NCBI GenBank assembly: GCA_034008185.1
Contig: CM067082.1
Location: forward strand, 153,471,395 to 153,535,394
DNA length: 64,000 bases
Source of the DNA: Gorsachius magnificus
Taxonomy: Eukaryota > Chordata > Aves > Pelecaniformes > Ardeidae
Direction: 5' to 3'
Part shown: in pieces, positions 48,709-61,139 of the stretch
How positions within the stretch are numbered: the first letter of the stretch is position 1
How the letters are laid out: the number at the start of each line of letters is the position of its first letter
The notes under the pieces: generated by a model
The model's input: only the letters and a program-made list of their open reading frames with translations
The model's database searches: none
Told to the model about the DNA's origin: nothing
Translations under genes and position numbers: made by a program

Positions 48709-49569
48709 TCACAACCCTGTAGCTGCTACAGCCTGGATGGCCACACTGGTGTCTCCCACCAGTAGCTCAGTGCAGTTGCTGCTTATCCTCAGCCTGAGGA
48801 ATAGACTCTGCAAGCTGCACAGGTCAGATGAGGTGGTGCTGAGCAGAGAGTCACATTGGGCATGAAAGTTAAGAAGAGCAGGGGACCTGAGGTGTAATTT
48901 GAGGGGGGAAATGCAGTGATAAAAATCCTCAGTGAATTCGATGGTACTCATCAGTGTGACGAGTAAGGATCTCAAAAAGCCTTGACTTTCTAGAGATCTT
49001 GACATACTTATTCCTTTAACCATCTGCTGTTGTTTTCTCAGTGTCTCTCCCCCTTCGCCAGTTAGCAGAATAATGTAGCTGAATGGGCTTGGGTTCCTTA
49101 GCTCCTGAGCTGGGACCAGCTTCACCAGGCGAGGACCAAATATGCATCTGCGTATGCATGCACCACTCTGTTCTTGTTGGTGAAATGAAGTCTGTGGTAG
49201 CTGCTTTTGTGGTTTCTCAGGAGAATGGATGCGCAGTGTTTTGCTGTGGTGATATTTCAGATGAAGGGGAGCATCCCTTTCCCTCAGAGATGCTGGGAGT
49301 GGGTACCTGCAGCCTCTGAAGCCAGGCTGGCAAATGCCTGGTCTCTTCTTGTAGCCCTTCAGGGACTGGAGTTTGTTCATAGCCTTATGAGGTCTTTTCT
49401 TTGGTTTTCTGTACTTGAGTTTATGCTTTTCTTGCTTTCCAAAATACTCTGAGCTTTTTGAAATTACAAGTACTCTTGATAAGCCGTCTGTAGGACCTTT
49501 TGTGTGGAGAACCTCGTAGGATTTTGTAGAGAGTAGGGTGCCTTGTGCAGAACTGGTGAAGCAGCCCAT
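48709..49569 (-). other. 286-codon antisense open frame inside intron 6, function unknown
   Basis: This is the longest uninterrupted frame in the window, longer than any CR1 piece, on the strand opposite the MAP3K gene and starting 75 bp after the 48523-48634 exon. I recognise no domain, signal peptide or repeat in the product, and its composition (basic, with scattered Cys and Pro) looks like translated non-coding DNA. A rough estimate from stop-codon frequency gives well under one expected frame of this length in the window, so it is recorded, but I do not call it a gene. Confidence 0.15.
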
Positions 49570-52500
49570 AGGACTGTATAGCAGGGGTATAATTACTCAT
49601 ATTATAACCTATAGGCAGGGTCAATGATCTTGAAATACAGTGAATATTCTCTGCTGCATCTGCGGTTGCTGGTTACAGGGTAATTTCTACAGATCCCTAC
49701 TGCTTTCATACAATCACTTGACAACTGTAGAAACTACAGAATCAGAGGCCTTGACTAAAGTGGGAAGATATTTTTCACCCTCCAAAGATCCTCTGTACTT
49801 GGCAGTAAGCACTTTGAAACTCTTTTTCTCTGTGTAACAAAGTATTTTTCTCAAACGATTTGTCCTTCCTCTGTCTCATAGCCTGTGCTGCCTTGATAAG
49901 GTATCGTGTGGTCTGCTGCATCTTGGACAGTGATATGTAGGAAACGTTCTTCTAGGGTAGGTCCAATATAGCCCCTTGTGCAGCCATGCCCAACTCTTAC
50001 TGAAGGCAGGGGTGGGTGGTACATGTACAAGAGCTCTCTTTGGGCCTGTTGTTTGGATGTGCCAGGGATGTCTTTTCCTATTGTGGGTTTTTTTTTCCTA
50101 GCTCACACAGCTCTTGAGAGTTTGCCCAGAGTCTGGCAGAGTCGCTAAATGATTCTGAATGAAATGCACACAGAAATACGTGGTAAGGCACAGAGCCTCA
50201 GCAGAAACTGTGCTTGAGCAAAACATCTCTGCTTCTCTTTTTTGGCGCTTGTGAAGCTGTTAATGTAAGCCAGCGAAGAGCTGTGGCACTGGGAGCTGTC
50301 ACTGATGCGTGAACCAAGCGCGATGCGCAGAATTGATCCCATGTGTAGCTGTGCTAGTGAGAAGGTTAGTTCTTGCAAAGTTAGACTTTTCTACTTGCCT
50401 TTATACTATGCTTTGGCCTTTCCTTACTCTTTCGGAGCTGCTGTAGTACCAAGAGAGTCTCTGACCAAGTCCCTGCTGGCTGTGAGGTGTCCCTGCCTTG
50501 AAGACCATCCTGTAGATGAGACAAGGCAAAGAAAGAGATGTCAGCTCTGCAAGGGTGCGAACCTGAGGTACAGATGGGTTTTGAGGGAATGCCTAAACAG
50601 CAGAGCAGAGGAATGGGTATATAACATGTTGGTTTAATCTAGACAACGGAGGAGGAGGACTGAACAGCACCAGATGTAGGATGCAGAATGTGCTAATGTT
50701 GGGATCTTCAGGAGAGCCTGGATGCTGGCTGTTAATGCACCAAGACCAGTGTCCCTGGCGCTGTTATACAGTTAAGTAGCAAAGGTAACCAGCCCATGCT
50801 ACAGTCATCCCTCCTGGTTTTTTTCATGCAGACGGTGAATCTTGCTCCTAGTTTGAAAAGAGGTTGCAACAAACCCCCTGCATGGTAAGAGCATGCCAGA
50901 CCGCTCTTTGGAGTTATCTGGGGTCTGTATGAAGCTACTACAGCCCAACTTAGGAGGTGTTTGCAGTCCAGCAGGTTCAGTTTTTTGACCACCTGAGTCA
51001 GAACGGGGTAATCTAGCAGCTGGGCAGAAACTCTAGTGAGCTGAAAGGGAGAGCAGTGTTTCAAATGGAGCATAGAACTGAAAGGCAGTAGAGATATGAT
51101 CCTGTGTTGTGGTTTCCTGAACCAGGGATTTCACTGAACTTGGTGGATGGTCAAAAGGCAGCCTAAGAGGCTGGGATTTCTGTAGGAGAAACTATTCTTC
51201 AATTGCAGTTGCACGGTATTTCAGTGTTTGCTTCTGCTGTCATTGAAGTGGTTGCTATCAAGAGAGGTTCTTAACTCAGTTTAGCTTTTCTCTTGAAACC
51301 ACATTTATAGGGAGATTTAAAGTGACTTTATAAATAAAGGTGGTTCAGGGTCATGTTCTCAGTGTTTCTGAGATGTCTCGTGTTTTTATGCTGACTCTGC
51401 CATGTTAGCAGCAGTGAAAAATAATAAAACTGCATGTTGTTGGCACAAGCACCTTGGAAGGGGGGTAGATGTTCTGGGGAAGATTTGGCTATTTTTGCTT
51501 ATGCTGAACAGAAAATGTCTTCACTACATGTCCCTGAAAAACCTTACGCAAAGTCAATATTTTCTTTTTTTCCCCCATAAACTTTTTCAGTGGAAATCCC
51601 CCCCCTTTTTTTTTTTGGAGGGGGAAGAAGTGGAAAATCTTCCAGTCTCTTGTTGACTAGCATCTGCAAATGTTCAGCTGAGTGCCAGGAAACTTTGGTT
51701 AAAATCTATTTGGGTTCTGGATTTTCAGAAAACTGAGGGTTGTTTTTATTTACTTTGAGGAAATACACGTTTCAGAAAATTATCCACAAATTATTCAAGA
51801 ACCCCATTCCAGAATCACCATTTCAGTGAAAACATTTGCCAAAAGCTTTATTATTTATTTATATTTCTTCCATGGTGGCAAACCAGGCTGCTGAGCTGTG
51901 GCATCATGTGCCTGCCAGCCCTCTTCAGTCCAGGAGTGAATGCTGGCAGGGTCCCTGCTGTCAAATATGGACTGGCCATGGGAACAGGAGGACTTTTTTC
52001 TTGGAGAATTGCTGCTGCAGTGATGGCACTCAGGTTTTCATGGATGCCTGAACAACGTGTGAAGCAGCATCTCACCCCTGCTAGCACAGGGGGAGGATTT
52101 GAACACAGATCTCCAGAGAGAGTTGGCACAAAGAGTTTGCTGGTGCACAGGCTGGCCAGATGACTCTGAGAAACAAAGGCCTGGAGGTGATACCTGTGCC
52201 AATAAATTCACAGGGCTAGGACACAAGCACTGGCTGGCCATAGATGGGGTTGCTTAATCATTAGCACATTGCCTGGCCTACCCTGTACCAATGACTGCTG
52301 TCCCAGCATTGCCCTTGTACAAGTTGGGGTAGCATGGGCTAGGGACCTGTTGCAGGAGCTGTGATGGATGAGACCCCCTCTGTTTTGAGAAGAGGAGGAG
52401 AATTTGGCTGTGTGCATCATGTCAGCTGCTTTAGGTCTAGGAAATGGGCTCTTTCCTGCTTATTAGTATAGAAGTATGCTAAGGTTTGCCTTAAATCAAG

Positions 52501-54567
52501 ATGTAGGACTCCATCCTCAGAGGATCAGCATGGAGAGGAGGTCCCACTGAAAAAGAAGAAATTGAGGGGGATGTGGTCCATCCTCTCACACCTCCTCTTG
52601 ACAGTCAGAGTGAGAAGTTTCCTGCAGGTTTATCGCTGCTTCTTGTGCCGCTGAATCCTGAGCCCTGTGTTTCTGCTAGGGCTCAGAGGGACGGCAGATC
52701 TTGACATCATGTCCCTCGTTCAGCTCTGCAGCGATGTCATCCTAGGGCTGGGCTCTCCGTGGCTGCAGCTGTGAGCGTAGGTGGCTGCCAACAAATCTTC
52801 CCCAGCTCTGACTTTTAAGGGACTTCTCTATCAGGACCCCTGCTTGATGCTGATTGCTGATGGATAAACTTTTGGGAAGGACCTGCCAGGGCAGGGAAAG
52901 GGTAAAGCCAGAGAAAGTGGAGGCAGAGTGAAGCCAAGCCTGGCACAGGGGAGCTGGCTGTACATGCAGCACCATGAACTCTGCACATACTGCATGAAAG
53001 ACACTTCTTAAATAAAAATAACAGAAGGGAACATGAAAGACCCCAGTAGATGCCAGCAGTGACTGTAGGTCTCCGTGCTGGCCTGGTTCACTCAGCTCAG
53101 GACATGCTGTGCTCTAGTCTCAAATGTGTGTCTTTACATTAGCGCGTGTAACATGGAGCAGGAATCCCTTCCCAAAGCACCTTGCTCTAAAGGGTAACCA
53201 AGGTCAGAAGCTCAACTGGTGCCAACGTGCAGAGTTTCTCTGAGTTCAGGAATCCTGAATAGAGCTGTTGAGATCCGGCCAGCATTTGGCTTATGAAGAA
53301 GTGCCTCGGAGCCTGCCCCATCCCCTCTGGGTCTGAGGACTGGAGCTGACATGTAATCCTGCAGACCCCAGGAGGACAGTCCCTTGGAGGTCTCCTCTCT
53401 CTGCCTGGTGCTGCTGCTGTTTCTTGAGTATTAGGTCAAGTGTGGAGAGCATCTGTGTTGTGTCAAACAGGCATGTCTGGGCTTGTCTGTCCATTTCTTC
53501 CTCTGCCTCTGGGTGGGTAAAGCAGCATTATCTAATATATCCAGTACACCTTGTGTGGCCTCCACTATGAATTAAGCCTGCCATTGAGCACCAGAGTTGC
53601 TTTCTCCCCCAACCCCTATTTTCCATTCCTCCTCACCAGCAGACTGAGATTCCCTGAGGTTTTGTTAACCAGGCAGAATAAGGCTGGAGGGGGGATCAAC
53701 CCTGGGCTCTGGGGCTCTGCTCCCAGCACCTCCCCATGTTCCTCCTGGGTGGATGGGCATTCATGGATGTGAAGCAGCAGCAAGTGCTCCTGGAGGTGTG
53801 AAGCTGCATAAATTACTTAGAGCAGCTCTTCTGCCTGAACAGCCTGGCTGAAGGGGATCTGGTTCTATCCAGCAGTTTCCAGGCATGCAAAAGCCTGAGC
53901 GTTTTGTTTAACTTCCTTGCCTGCTGGGAAATGGCTAGTGTCTTATTCCCTTGTACAGTTTTTGGCAGGAAATGTGACTCTGGAAGGTCAATCACAACTG
54001 ACCTGATGACTGGGAGTAGTTATTACAGGCAAAGGCTTAATGTGAGATCATGCAAAGTCTTTACGCTTGTGATAAATCTCATTTAACTCCCTGGGTTCAA
54101 AATCAAACTCTTTGTAAAACCCGAGTTGAAGACTTCCTGGGCAGTGGGTTGTTGCAGTGAGAGATCCCAGCACTGCATGAGCAGACCCACACCTCTTAAT
54201 AGCAGTAACAAAAATGCTCAACAGAGCTAAGATAGAGCGGTTACACCACATCAGATCCTCTAGCAGCTTTTTGGAGCAAGAGCCACCCTAATGTCTTTAT
54301 GCTGCATTCTGGATTGACATCTGCTAAGCAAATGAGGGGATGATAACGCAGTGATTTATCCAGAGTGCCCAAACTGTTAAATGGTTAAACATTTGTTTGT
54401 TTATCTTCAAAGAGAGGATGCCGTACTTCCCAACTGGTTTTGTTTTTAGGGCTGGTGCAAAGCCAGTTCATTATGAGCGCCGGAGCATTCGAGAGATTCT
54501 CTCCCCCTGATCTTGGCGTTACTTCAGTTGGGCTTTTTTTTTTTTTTGCTGTGTTCTTATCCTGCAG

Positions 54568-54608
54568 GAAATCTGTGAAGGAGAAAATAGGAAGAAGAAG
54601 AAGAAAAA
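54568..54608 (+). other. Candidate cryptic or poison exon in intron 6
   Basis: A long T tract (about 54533-54547) and TCTTATCCTGCAG make a strong acceptor. It is followed by a GAA-repeat purine run of the type that works as an exonic splicing enhancer, then AAAAA|GTAACT as a possible donor. The 41-nt segment is not a multiple of three. Entered in the gene's phase (one base carried from exon 48523-48634), it reads G-N-L-stop. Inclusion would truncate the protein and trigger decay, or the site may simply be a decoy. Confidence 0.3.
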
Positions 54609-55597
54609 GTAACTAACTCAAAGCCATATGACTTTTATTTTTACAATCTGAGCAAGGAGTCTGGAGGGAGATGTACCATGGGGACAGAAATATCTATGTA
54701 TTTGGTATCAATCCAGCAAGCCTGATTTAGTGATCTTTAACGCTGGTGTGACGCTGTTAACGTTAGCAGCGCATGATGCCTATCAGCTTGAGAGAAAGGT
54801 GGGGACTTGGACTTGAAATGTTGATCATGCTGACGGTTTTATGCCAGAGATCAGTCTGGCACGATCGCTGTGAGGCAGAAGTGCTGTGTTGATTGATCAG
54901 CGTGGACTTTTCACGATGGGACAGGCCCCTTCCCAGTACCTTTCTCTTGCAGCGTTGTGCTAAGCCTGGGCATGTTGTTACCAAAGGGTAGTGACGAACC
55001 GAAGAGTTGGCAAGAGTGCCACAAAAGTGGGTAAGAAATGTAAGGCAGTGCGTCTCCATGTGCCTTCTAACTCTTCGAGGATGTGTGCTTTTTAGAAGTT
55101 TGCCTAAAAGTAAGTTGTTGTGTTGGTGTGAAGGCTCACATTGCACAATACCAACTGGTTAAAACTCCGGCATGGAGCAGCAGGAACCTCCGTCAGCAAT
55201 TCCTTGCCATGAAGTGATGACAGCCCAGGGATGGAGGGGAGGGACTGCAGAAAGACAAGTGGAGCCAATCTGTGCATCTGGGCCAAATGAGGGCAATGCT
55301 CCCTAAATCCTGAAAAGGCACAAGGAATCAGTTAGGGGTGGATTTGGGGCAATAATGGGGAGGAAGGGGTTGTTGATGTAAAGAAGCTGTGGAGTTCTCT
55401 CTTAAGTGCAAAATAGAAATGCCCTTTGCTAAACAGTCCTGGTGGGGGTGAAAGCATTGCTCCCTGTGCCGAGGTGCACATGATGCTCTGCAAAGCCCCA
55501 GGGGTTTCCAAGGTGGCTCTGCCTGGTGTGGAGGCTCTGCCAGCTGCAGGTGTGGAGCCTCTGGGGCTACAGACAGGGGAGACAACCCTCCCTGGGT

Positions 55598-55651
55598 AGG
55601 AGATGGGATGAGCTGATCCCGTAGGTCTTTCCCTTCCCTGTGATTCTTGGA
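55598..55651 (+). mobile_element. Possible CR1 3' scrap
   Basis: GATGGGATGAGCTGATCCCG, then TAGGTCTTTCCCTTCC and GTGATTCTTGG follow the order of a CR1 3' end (GATGATCTC, AGGTCCCTTCC, GATTCT). No upstream CR1 text is recognisable, so this is either a very short insertion or a chance likeness. Confidence 0.4.
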
Positions 55652-56191
55652 TTTGAGGGCTGGTTTTCCTTCCTCTTTTGTATAGGGAAGGGGGAGAGAA
55701 GAGGGGTATTTGAGTGTAAATTGTTTTCCATAAAGTTTAAGCGATGTTGCACCAAGTTCACCTGGGCTGTTTCCCAGATCACTGAACAAGGCAGGGACGT
55801 GATCCAGGGAGGAAAAGCCTGGGGGCAGGTGGGTTTGGATTTGTGTTTTGCTCTAAGATTGCCTGATTGTATCGCAACAAAACTCTGGAGCCCTTTTCTT
55901 TTTGATGTTGACAGAGCAGCTGGATACAATGCACAGCTTCTAGGATCCAGGTTAGGTTCAAGGCCAAGTCTGCTAGATGTTGTGTGGCCCCACAGTAACA
56001 AACTGTCCCTGTTGCAAAAGCTTTATAGGATGCCTGTAAAGAGTATCGCATCTCTAGCTCCTCCGTTCCCTTCTACATAAGTTCAAACCCAGCAGCGTCG
56101 CCAGAAGGTCTGTGATCACTGGCACAGCATCTCTGGACAGACTTGGATGTGGCAAGTCCTCCCCTTCACCCATGCCTTTCCTGTGTCCTAG

Positions 56192-56325
56192 GCTCTCTGC
56201 ACACTGGCCGGAGCTCTCCGCCCCCAGGGAGCGTTCCTGAAGAGCAGCAGCAGATTGCTCGCCAGGGATCCTATACCAGCATCAACAGCGAGGGAGAGTT
56301 CATCCCCGAGACCATGGATCAGAAT
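56192..56325 (+). CDS. MAP3K3-like: MEKK2/3-like coding exon: conserved RSSPPPG / [12 protein letters not shown] linker (residues ~162-206)
   Basis: This is the most recognisable exon. It reads [20 protein letters not shown], then [20 protein letters not shown], then TMDQN. RSSPPPG-(Y)-(V/I)-P-(D/E) and the (R)xGS(Y/F)[12 protein letters not shown] block are nearly invariant in MEKK2 and MEKK3. IARQGSYT matches the MEKK3 version, whereas MDQ at the end matches MEKK2, so the exon is a mosaic. The usual Tyr after PPPG is Ser here. The exon is 134 nt with acceptor TGTGTCCTAG and donor AAT|GTAAGT, entering two bases short of a codon and leaving in phase 0. The linker lies N-terminal to the kinase, where the family carries regulatory phosphorylation. 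Confidence 0.96.
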
Positions 56326-59033
56326 GTAAGTGGGGCCAGGGTGTGTGGGTTAAACCAGGACAGCATCAGGCACAGGGGAGGCTGTGCTGTGAGCGCCATT
56401 CCCACCATTAAATCCCCAGTGGGCTCTGGGCTCAGGCCAGCTTTTTTCCAGGAATGGGTACCCCCAGGCTTGACATGCTCAAGAAACAGCAGGCCCAATT
56501 TCCAGAAACCCTAAAAGCCAGCTGCAGTGGTGATGGCAATGTGCTCAGGCACCTCAGGTAGCTCTGGAGGAGCACAGATCTGGCACACATGTGAATGCCA
56601 GTTGCTGGGCCCTTGTGGCTGCAGCCTTCCCAGATCCCAGGGACCACAAGGAATTGTGCCAAGGAACAGATTGCCTGGGATTGCAACAGCCTGGGGATGT
56701 CAGCAGCTCTAGATGCTTCCCACGTGCTGTTTCTGCCTGAGCTCCGGCTACAGTTCTTGGCTCTGCCCGCAGCCTCTCTCTGTGGTTTTGTCTCTCTGTC
56801 CCTCCCCCATATATTTTTTCCTTCTCTTAATAAGGAGTTTGTATATTCCAGTTCCTCTGTAATAAAAGAACAGCTAGTTCTTCAGCACAGTGATGAGCAA
56901 TACCTCTCTTCCTCCAGTCGATTTGGTACCCGCAATGGGGGAAACTCTGGAGTGTTGAGGGACCGGAGTGGGAACAGCTTACACCTCCCTCTCCATTTGC
57001 ATCTCTGCTCAGGCTATAGCTCCAAAGAGCTTAGTATAGATCCTGTGAAGTCAGCTAGGCTAACTGGGCAGACAGTTCATTCTTGCAAACCTCTTGGAAG
57101 GGCAGGATCAGGATCCACAATTTGCAGAAGGGACATCTGGAAGGTACCAAGTTCACCCCAGCAGGCTGCTGTGAAGGCCCCCAGGGATCTTGCCTAGGGA
57201 GATGTGTGTTTCCTACATTCAAATAGCACCCACTAGCTCTGCTTTTATGTGCAGGCTGTGCCAGTGTTTCCATGGCAAAGTTGTGTTTTCAACAGTTTAT
57301 TATACAGCCATTAATAAAATAAGAAGTCACTCTGGGTGAGTCTTGGCAGTGTCAGAGTGCAGATGTATCTTGTGCTCCTTGCAGCCAAAAGTTGCCTTTC
57401 TATTGTTTTCACATGCCTTCCAAACACGTTTGGTAGGATTAAGACAAATTGTGTGTGCGTGCAGGGGGAGGGCCCGCATGAACCCCCTCTTGGGTGTAAA
57501 TCAGTGCAGCTCTGCTGGCTTCTAATGGAGGTCCCTCAGCGCTAGCTGAGCTCTGAGCCTGCTCCTGATGAAGGTTCCCGGATGTTCTCCTCACTCTTCC
57601 CCAGCATCACGCTGTGGGTGGCCTCCTGCCCTTCTCCGGCAAGTTAAATGCAAGAAAAAGGGGATTTGGGGGTGTCTGGATTTTTTTTCCCCTTTTTTGT
57701 TGAGCAGCCATGCTTTTCCCCATATGGGCTTTGCTGTCAGAACGTCCTCGTGCTGCAGCTTCCATACATGCCACATGGAAAACCACTTACAAGCCAGCGC
57801 TTGCTGCCTTTTGGGGGATGCCCCTATGCAAGCCTGTGATATAACTGCGGTCTTTGCCTTGAGACCAGCTTGGCAGATGGACAGAGGTTGAGTGTGGAGC
57901 CTGCTTGGATTCCTAATTCTATGCTTTCGAGAAATGAGTCCATTTCAGCATTATTTTCACTGCTGGGAGAGACCTGACCCAGCTGGCAGAGATGTGGAGT
58001 GGGGTCTAGCAGGGGTCTTGCTTCTCTTTGGCTGGTGCACTTTGAAGGATGAGGCTTTGGGGTAAAAACTGGGAAGCAGAGAAAAATCTCACTTTCCAAT
58101 TGGGACTGTCCTGCCAAAACAATGTGAGCTGTTATGACAACCGGTTGAGGAGGTCTAACGCAGGAACAGCACATGGAAAGGGAGGCTGTTCCTGTACAGG
58201 GGGAAGGAGGAGCGACATGGGTCCGGGAGCCAGCGAAGGGTGACTCCACGTGGTGTTTAACCCTCGTTGCTTGCTTTCCTGGATTTGGGGCTGGCTGTGG
58301 AGTAGGGATTAGCATGTGTCCACAGTGAGTCTGCAGCCAGGAGGAAGCATCATACCGACCACAGCACAGTGTGGCCCTGAGCAAGCTCTGCTCCACATAG
58401 GAGTGCACATAGCCCCTAGGTTTGCCACTCAATACAAAACCTCTGTTGTTAATAACCAGCTATAAATAACCCCGTCCAGTACAATGTTTCATCCAGGAAG
58501 CAACACAAATGCAGCTTTTGACTCACTGAGCTAGTGAGAGCCAAGCTGGTTCCTCCAGCCAAAAGCCCTGATGATGCTTCGCCTATCACCGGAGTGGAAG
58601 GCCGGTCTCGTGTGCCAGGGCAGCTTGGGGAAGTCAGGAGTCCAGGGCTGCAATCCTGGCTATGGTGCACAATATCCCCTTGGCCTTGGGCACGTCATTG
58701 GTGTCCTGATATTTTTTTTTCATAAATACTTTGAGTACTTTGAATCTCATTGACTTCTCAGCATGGTTTGAACATCAGGGTGCTAATTATCTTTGCCTTG
58801 GTTTCCCTGCAAATAGCAGTTGGAAAGAATCCTGGGAGGGCTTCATAAATGGATTTCCACTGGGAAGAAAACTTTTGTTAGACTGGATCTCACCTCTACT
58901 GGGGCTGGCATCAGCTGGTGTAAATCAGCTGGCTTTGGTGGAGCCTTGTTGACCCTGCAGAGGTCTGCTAGTACTGGAGGGCGAAGAGCTACAGTGCATG
59001 GTTGTTTTATTTTCCCTTTTCTTTTACTGTCAG
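56326..59033 (+). other. Intron 7 (2.7 kb)
   Basis: GTAAGT donor to TGTCAG acceptor, phase 0. No repeat was recognised. A 202-codon minus-strand frame (57824-58432) has no visible motif. Confidence 0.9.
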
Positions 59034-59107
59034 ATGCTTGAAGCTTTCATCAGCCCCGATGAGTCTCTGTCTGGGAGCTGCCAGTCACTGGACAGATCTG
59101 TGGACAG
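59034..59107 (+). CDS. MAP3K3-like: MEKK2/3-like coding exon: SLSGSCQSLDRS segment (residues ~207-230)
   Basis: The acceptor CTTTTACTGTCAG is followed by MLEAFISPDESLSGSCQSLD and RSVD, ending AG|GTGAGT. MEKK2/3 have MLDPLSxxxEN(S)xSGSCxSLD at this place. The SLSGSCQSLDRS core is MEKK3-like as I recall it, while the first half (EAFISPDE) departs from both. The exon is 74 nt, enters in phase 0 and leaves with two bases of a Ser codon that the next exon completes. The preceding family block ends in MDQ, so the join MDQN-MLEAF fits the known arrangement. Confidence 0.92.
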
Positions 59108-61139
59108 GTGAGTCGTGCATGTCGCCATGTGCACAAGCTGAAATGCAGCCTCTGCTCCGTAGTGGGAGAGGAGCAGGGTCAGTGGCATCCCCTGAGGTTC
59201 CTGTTGGGATGAGGATGCACCTGAGAACCAAATTTGTCCCAAATGCTAAAAACCAGATCCTAGCACAGACTTCTGTGCGATGGTATGATTTGAATTGTGG
59301 TAATCTGAGCTCGACAAGTAGCTGGGGATCTGCGGGCACCCTGGCTTTGTGTACCCTGGTTTTCTGCTTCAGTCAGATCCCTCTCCTACCCCCCTGGCTT
59401 TCTGCAGTCACCGGGTCGATACTCCGTTAGCCTCTCCATACCTCCTCCTCCTCCCCAGGCACTCTGTCTGCTCTCCATTGACTGCTTGTAAATTCGGCAG
59501 CCCCTGTGCACTGCTAGCAGCCACAGATGTGTCAGTCAAGGTACTGAGGACACCAGATGAGCAACAACTAAGTTTAGCTTCTCAGCAGGAAGCAACCAGG
59601 ACACGTTGTACTAACACAGGCTGCAGTTCAATAGTTGGTGTGGCTGGATGGTCCAAGCTCACACGTGCACAGCAACTGTACGTTTGCCGCTGTGCATGGT
59701 AGGCTGTGTATAAGACAGCATCCTTTTGGGAAGCAACATATATTTGTTTTTTCCATCCGCATCAAAGGTTTTCTTTTTCTTTTTTTTCTTTTCATCTGTT
59801 GCTTTTGCCATACAGCATCACGGCTGCGTTCCAGCAGGTCTGTGTTGTGTTGATTTGATTGTGTAGCGTGCTTCAGGTTTGCAGCTCTGTGCACTTTGGA
59901 TCTGTCTCAGCACCGAGGTCCATTTCCTTTTTGTGGCTTTTAATAATTTCCTGTGATGTATTTGCTCATTGTTACGGCTGTATTGAAGCTGGATTCCTTG
60001 TGCTCCCAGCCTCAATGCCCCAGCTTCGCTTTTGCGTAGGCTCTGTGAGGAAGAACAACAGGAGGAGCACGGCCTGGTTGTAACGCTTCATTGTGAATCG
60101 AGAGAGGAGAGTTAAGTGGGTTTGCAAGAGGGTAGCATGGCTTGGTTTCACATACAAAGAAGCAGGCAGCTGTATTCAGTCATGGGGTCTAAGAGCTGGA
60201 AAAGGCGTGAGGAGGGCTGCATTCTTCAAAGGCAGAAAGAGGAGTAAGCTTAGCTGAGCCATTGCTGCCAATTGCTTAAGATGACATTAGCCTCAAGAGG
60301 GCAGAGCTAGCCAGCTGGCATGGTGACCAGTCTGATGCTAAGAAATAACATTGCAAATTCCTCTTCACCATAGCAAACCTCTCCTGATCAGCTTTGACAT
60401 GAGTAGCTTTCAGAGCACTTTAAAAAGCAGATTTCCACTATTGTGCCCATTTCATTAAAAGAGAGTGGAAGAGCAACCTGTCCAGATCACCCTGTTGGCC
60501 CTTGCAGAGGCTGAGGTGAAATTAGGATTGCTGAGATACTCTTGCAGTGCTTTGTCATCCTCTCCATGTAATTTAAAGACCTTCAGCCTTGAAGCACCAC
60601 TCTTCCCACCTGGTTTCCTGGGATGATGTGTGTGCCCAGCGGTGGCACGGACCCTCCTGCATGAGGAAGCTGGGGATGATGTTGTGGGGAAGGGGAGAGC
60701 CTCATGAATCAAGCGTGACTGAAGGACTCCGGTGTGTACATCTGCAGCAACTAAGCAGTGTTCACAGAAAGCAGTCGCGTGGTTGAATACCTGATGTTGA
60801 AGGACAAGAAATCTGCATCCCTGCTTCTGTGCTGTCTTGTGCATAGGTGTTATGGTGCGATCTTTGGCTGCTTCGTTTCAGCCTGGTGACTGTCTTCTGC
60901 AGCATTTCTTTTGTTTGCCACAGGAACAGGTTGTGATCCAGCAAAAAAAAAAATCTTCATCCTTGTGCAGGTCGAAGATGGGAGCTTAGTTGGGTAGGCT
61001 GGGCTGATCAGTGATCAGGGCGTCTTGTGGTATAGCCTGTGCTTTCTGCGTGTAGTCGCTTCCTAATTCATTCCCCAGCCTTTCTGATATAATAAAGTGT
61101 ATCTTTTTTTTCTTTTTTTCTCCTCTCATCCCTTTGCAG
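59108..61139 (+). other. Intron 8 (2.0 kb)
   Basis: GTGAGT donor to a T/C-rich GCAG acceptor, phase 2. No feature recognised beyond short T runs. Confidence 0.9.

Larger units (their letters stand above)
48635..56191 (+). other. Intron 6 (7.6 kb)
   Basis: GTCAGT donor to CCTAG acceptor, phase 1. It contains the long antisense frame at 48709, the candidate poison exon at 54568, a near-palindrome GCTGTTAACGTTAGCAGC at 54753-54770, and a possible CR1 scrap at 55598. Confidence 0.88.

Noticed and set aside
54450..54526. Possible extra coding exon after TTTTTAG in intron 6
   Set aside because: It is open in the gene's phase, but the only donor (TCA|GTTGGG) is poor, the length (77 nt) would shift the frame into the next exon, and no family sequence matches.
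57824..58432. 202-codon minus-strand frame in intron 7
   Set aside because: No recognisable domain, length within chance expectation for 64 kb, and no splice or promoter context.
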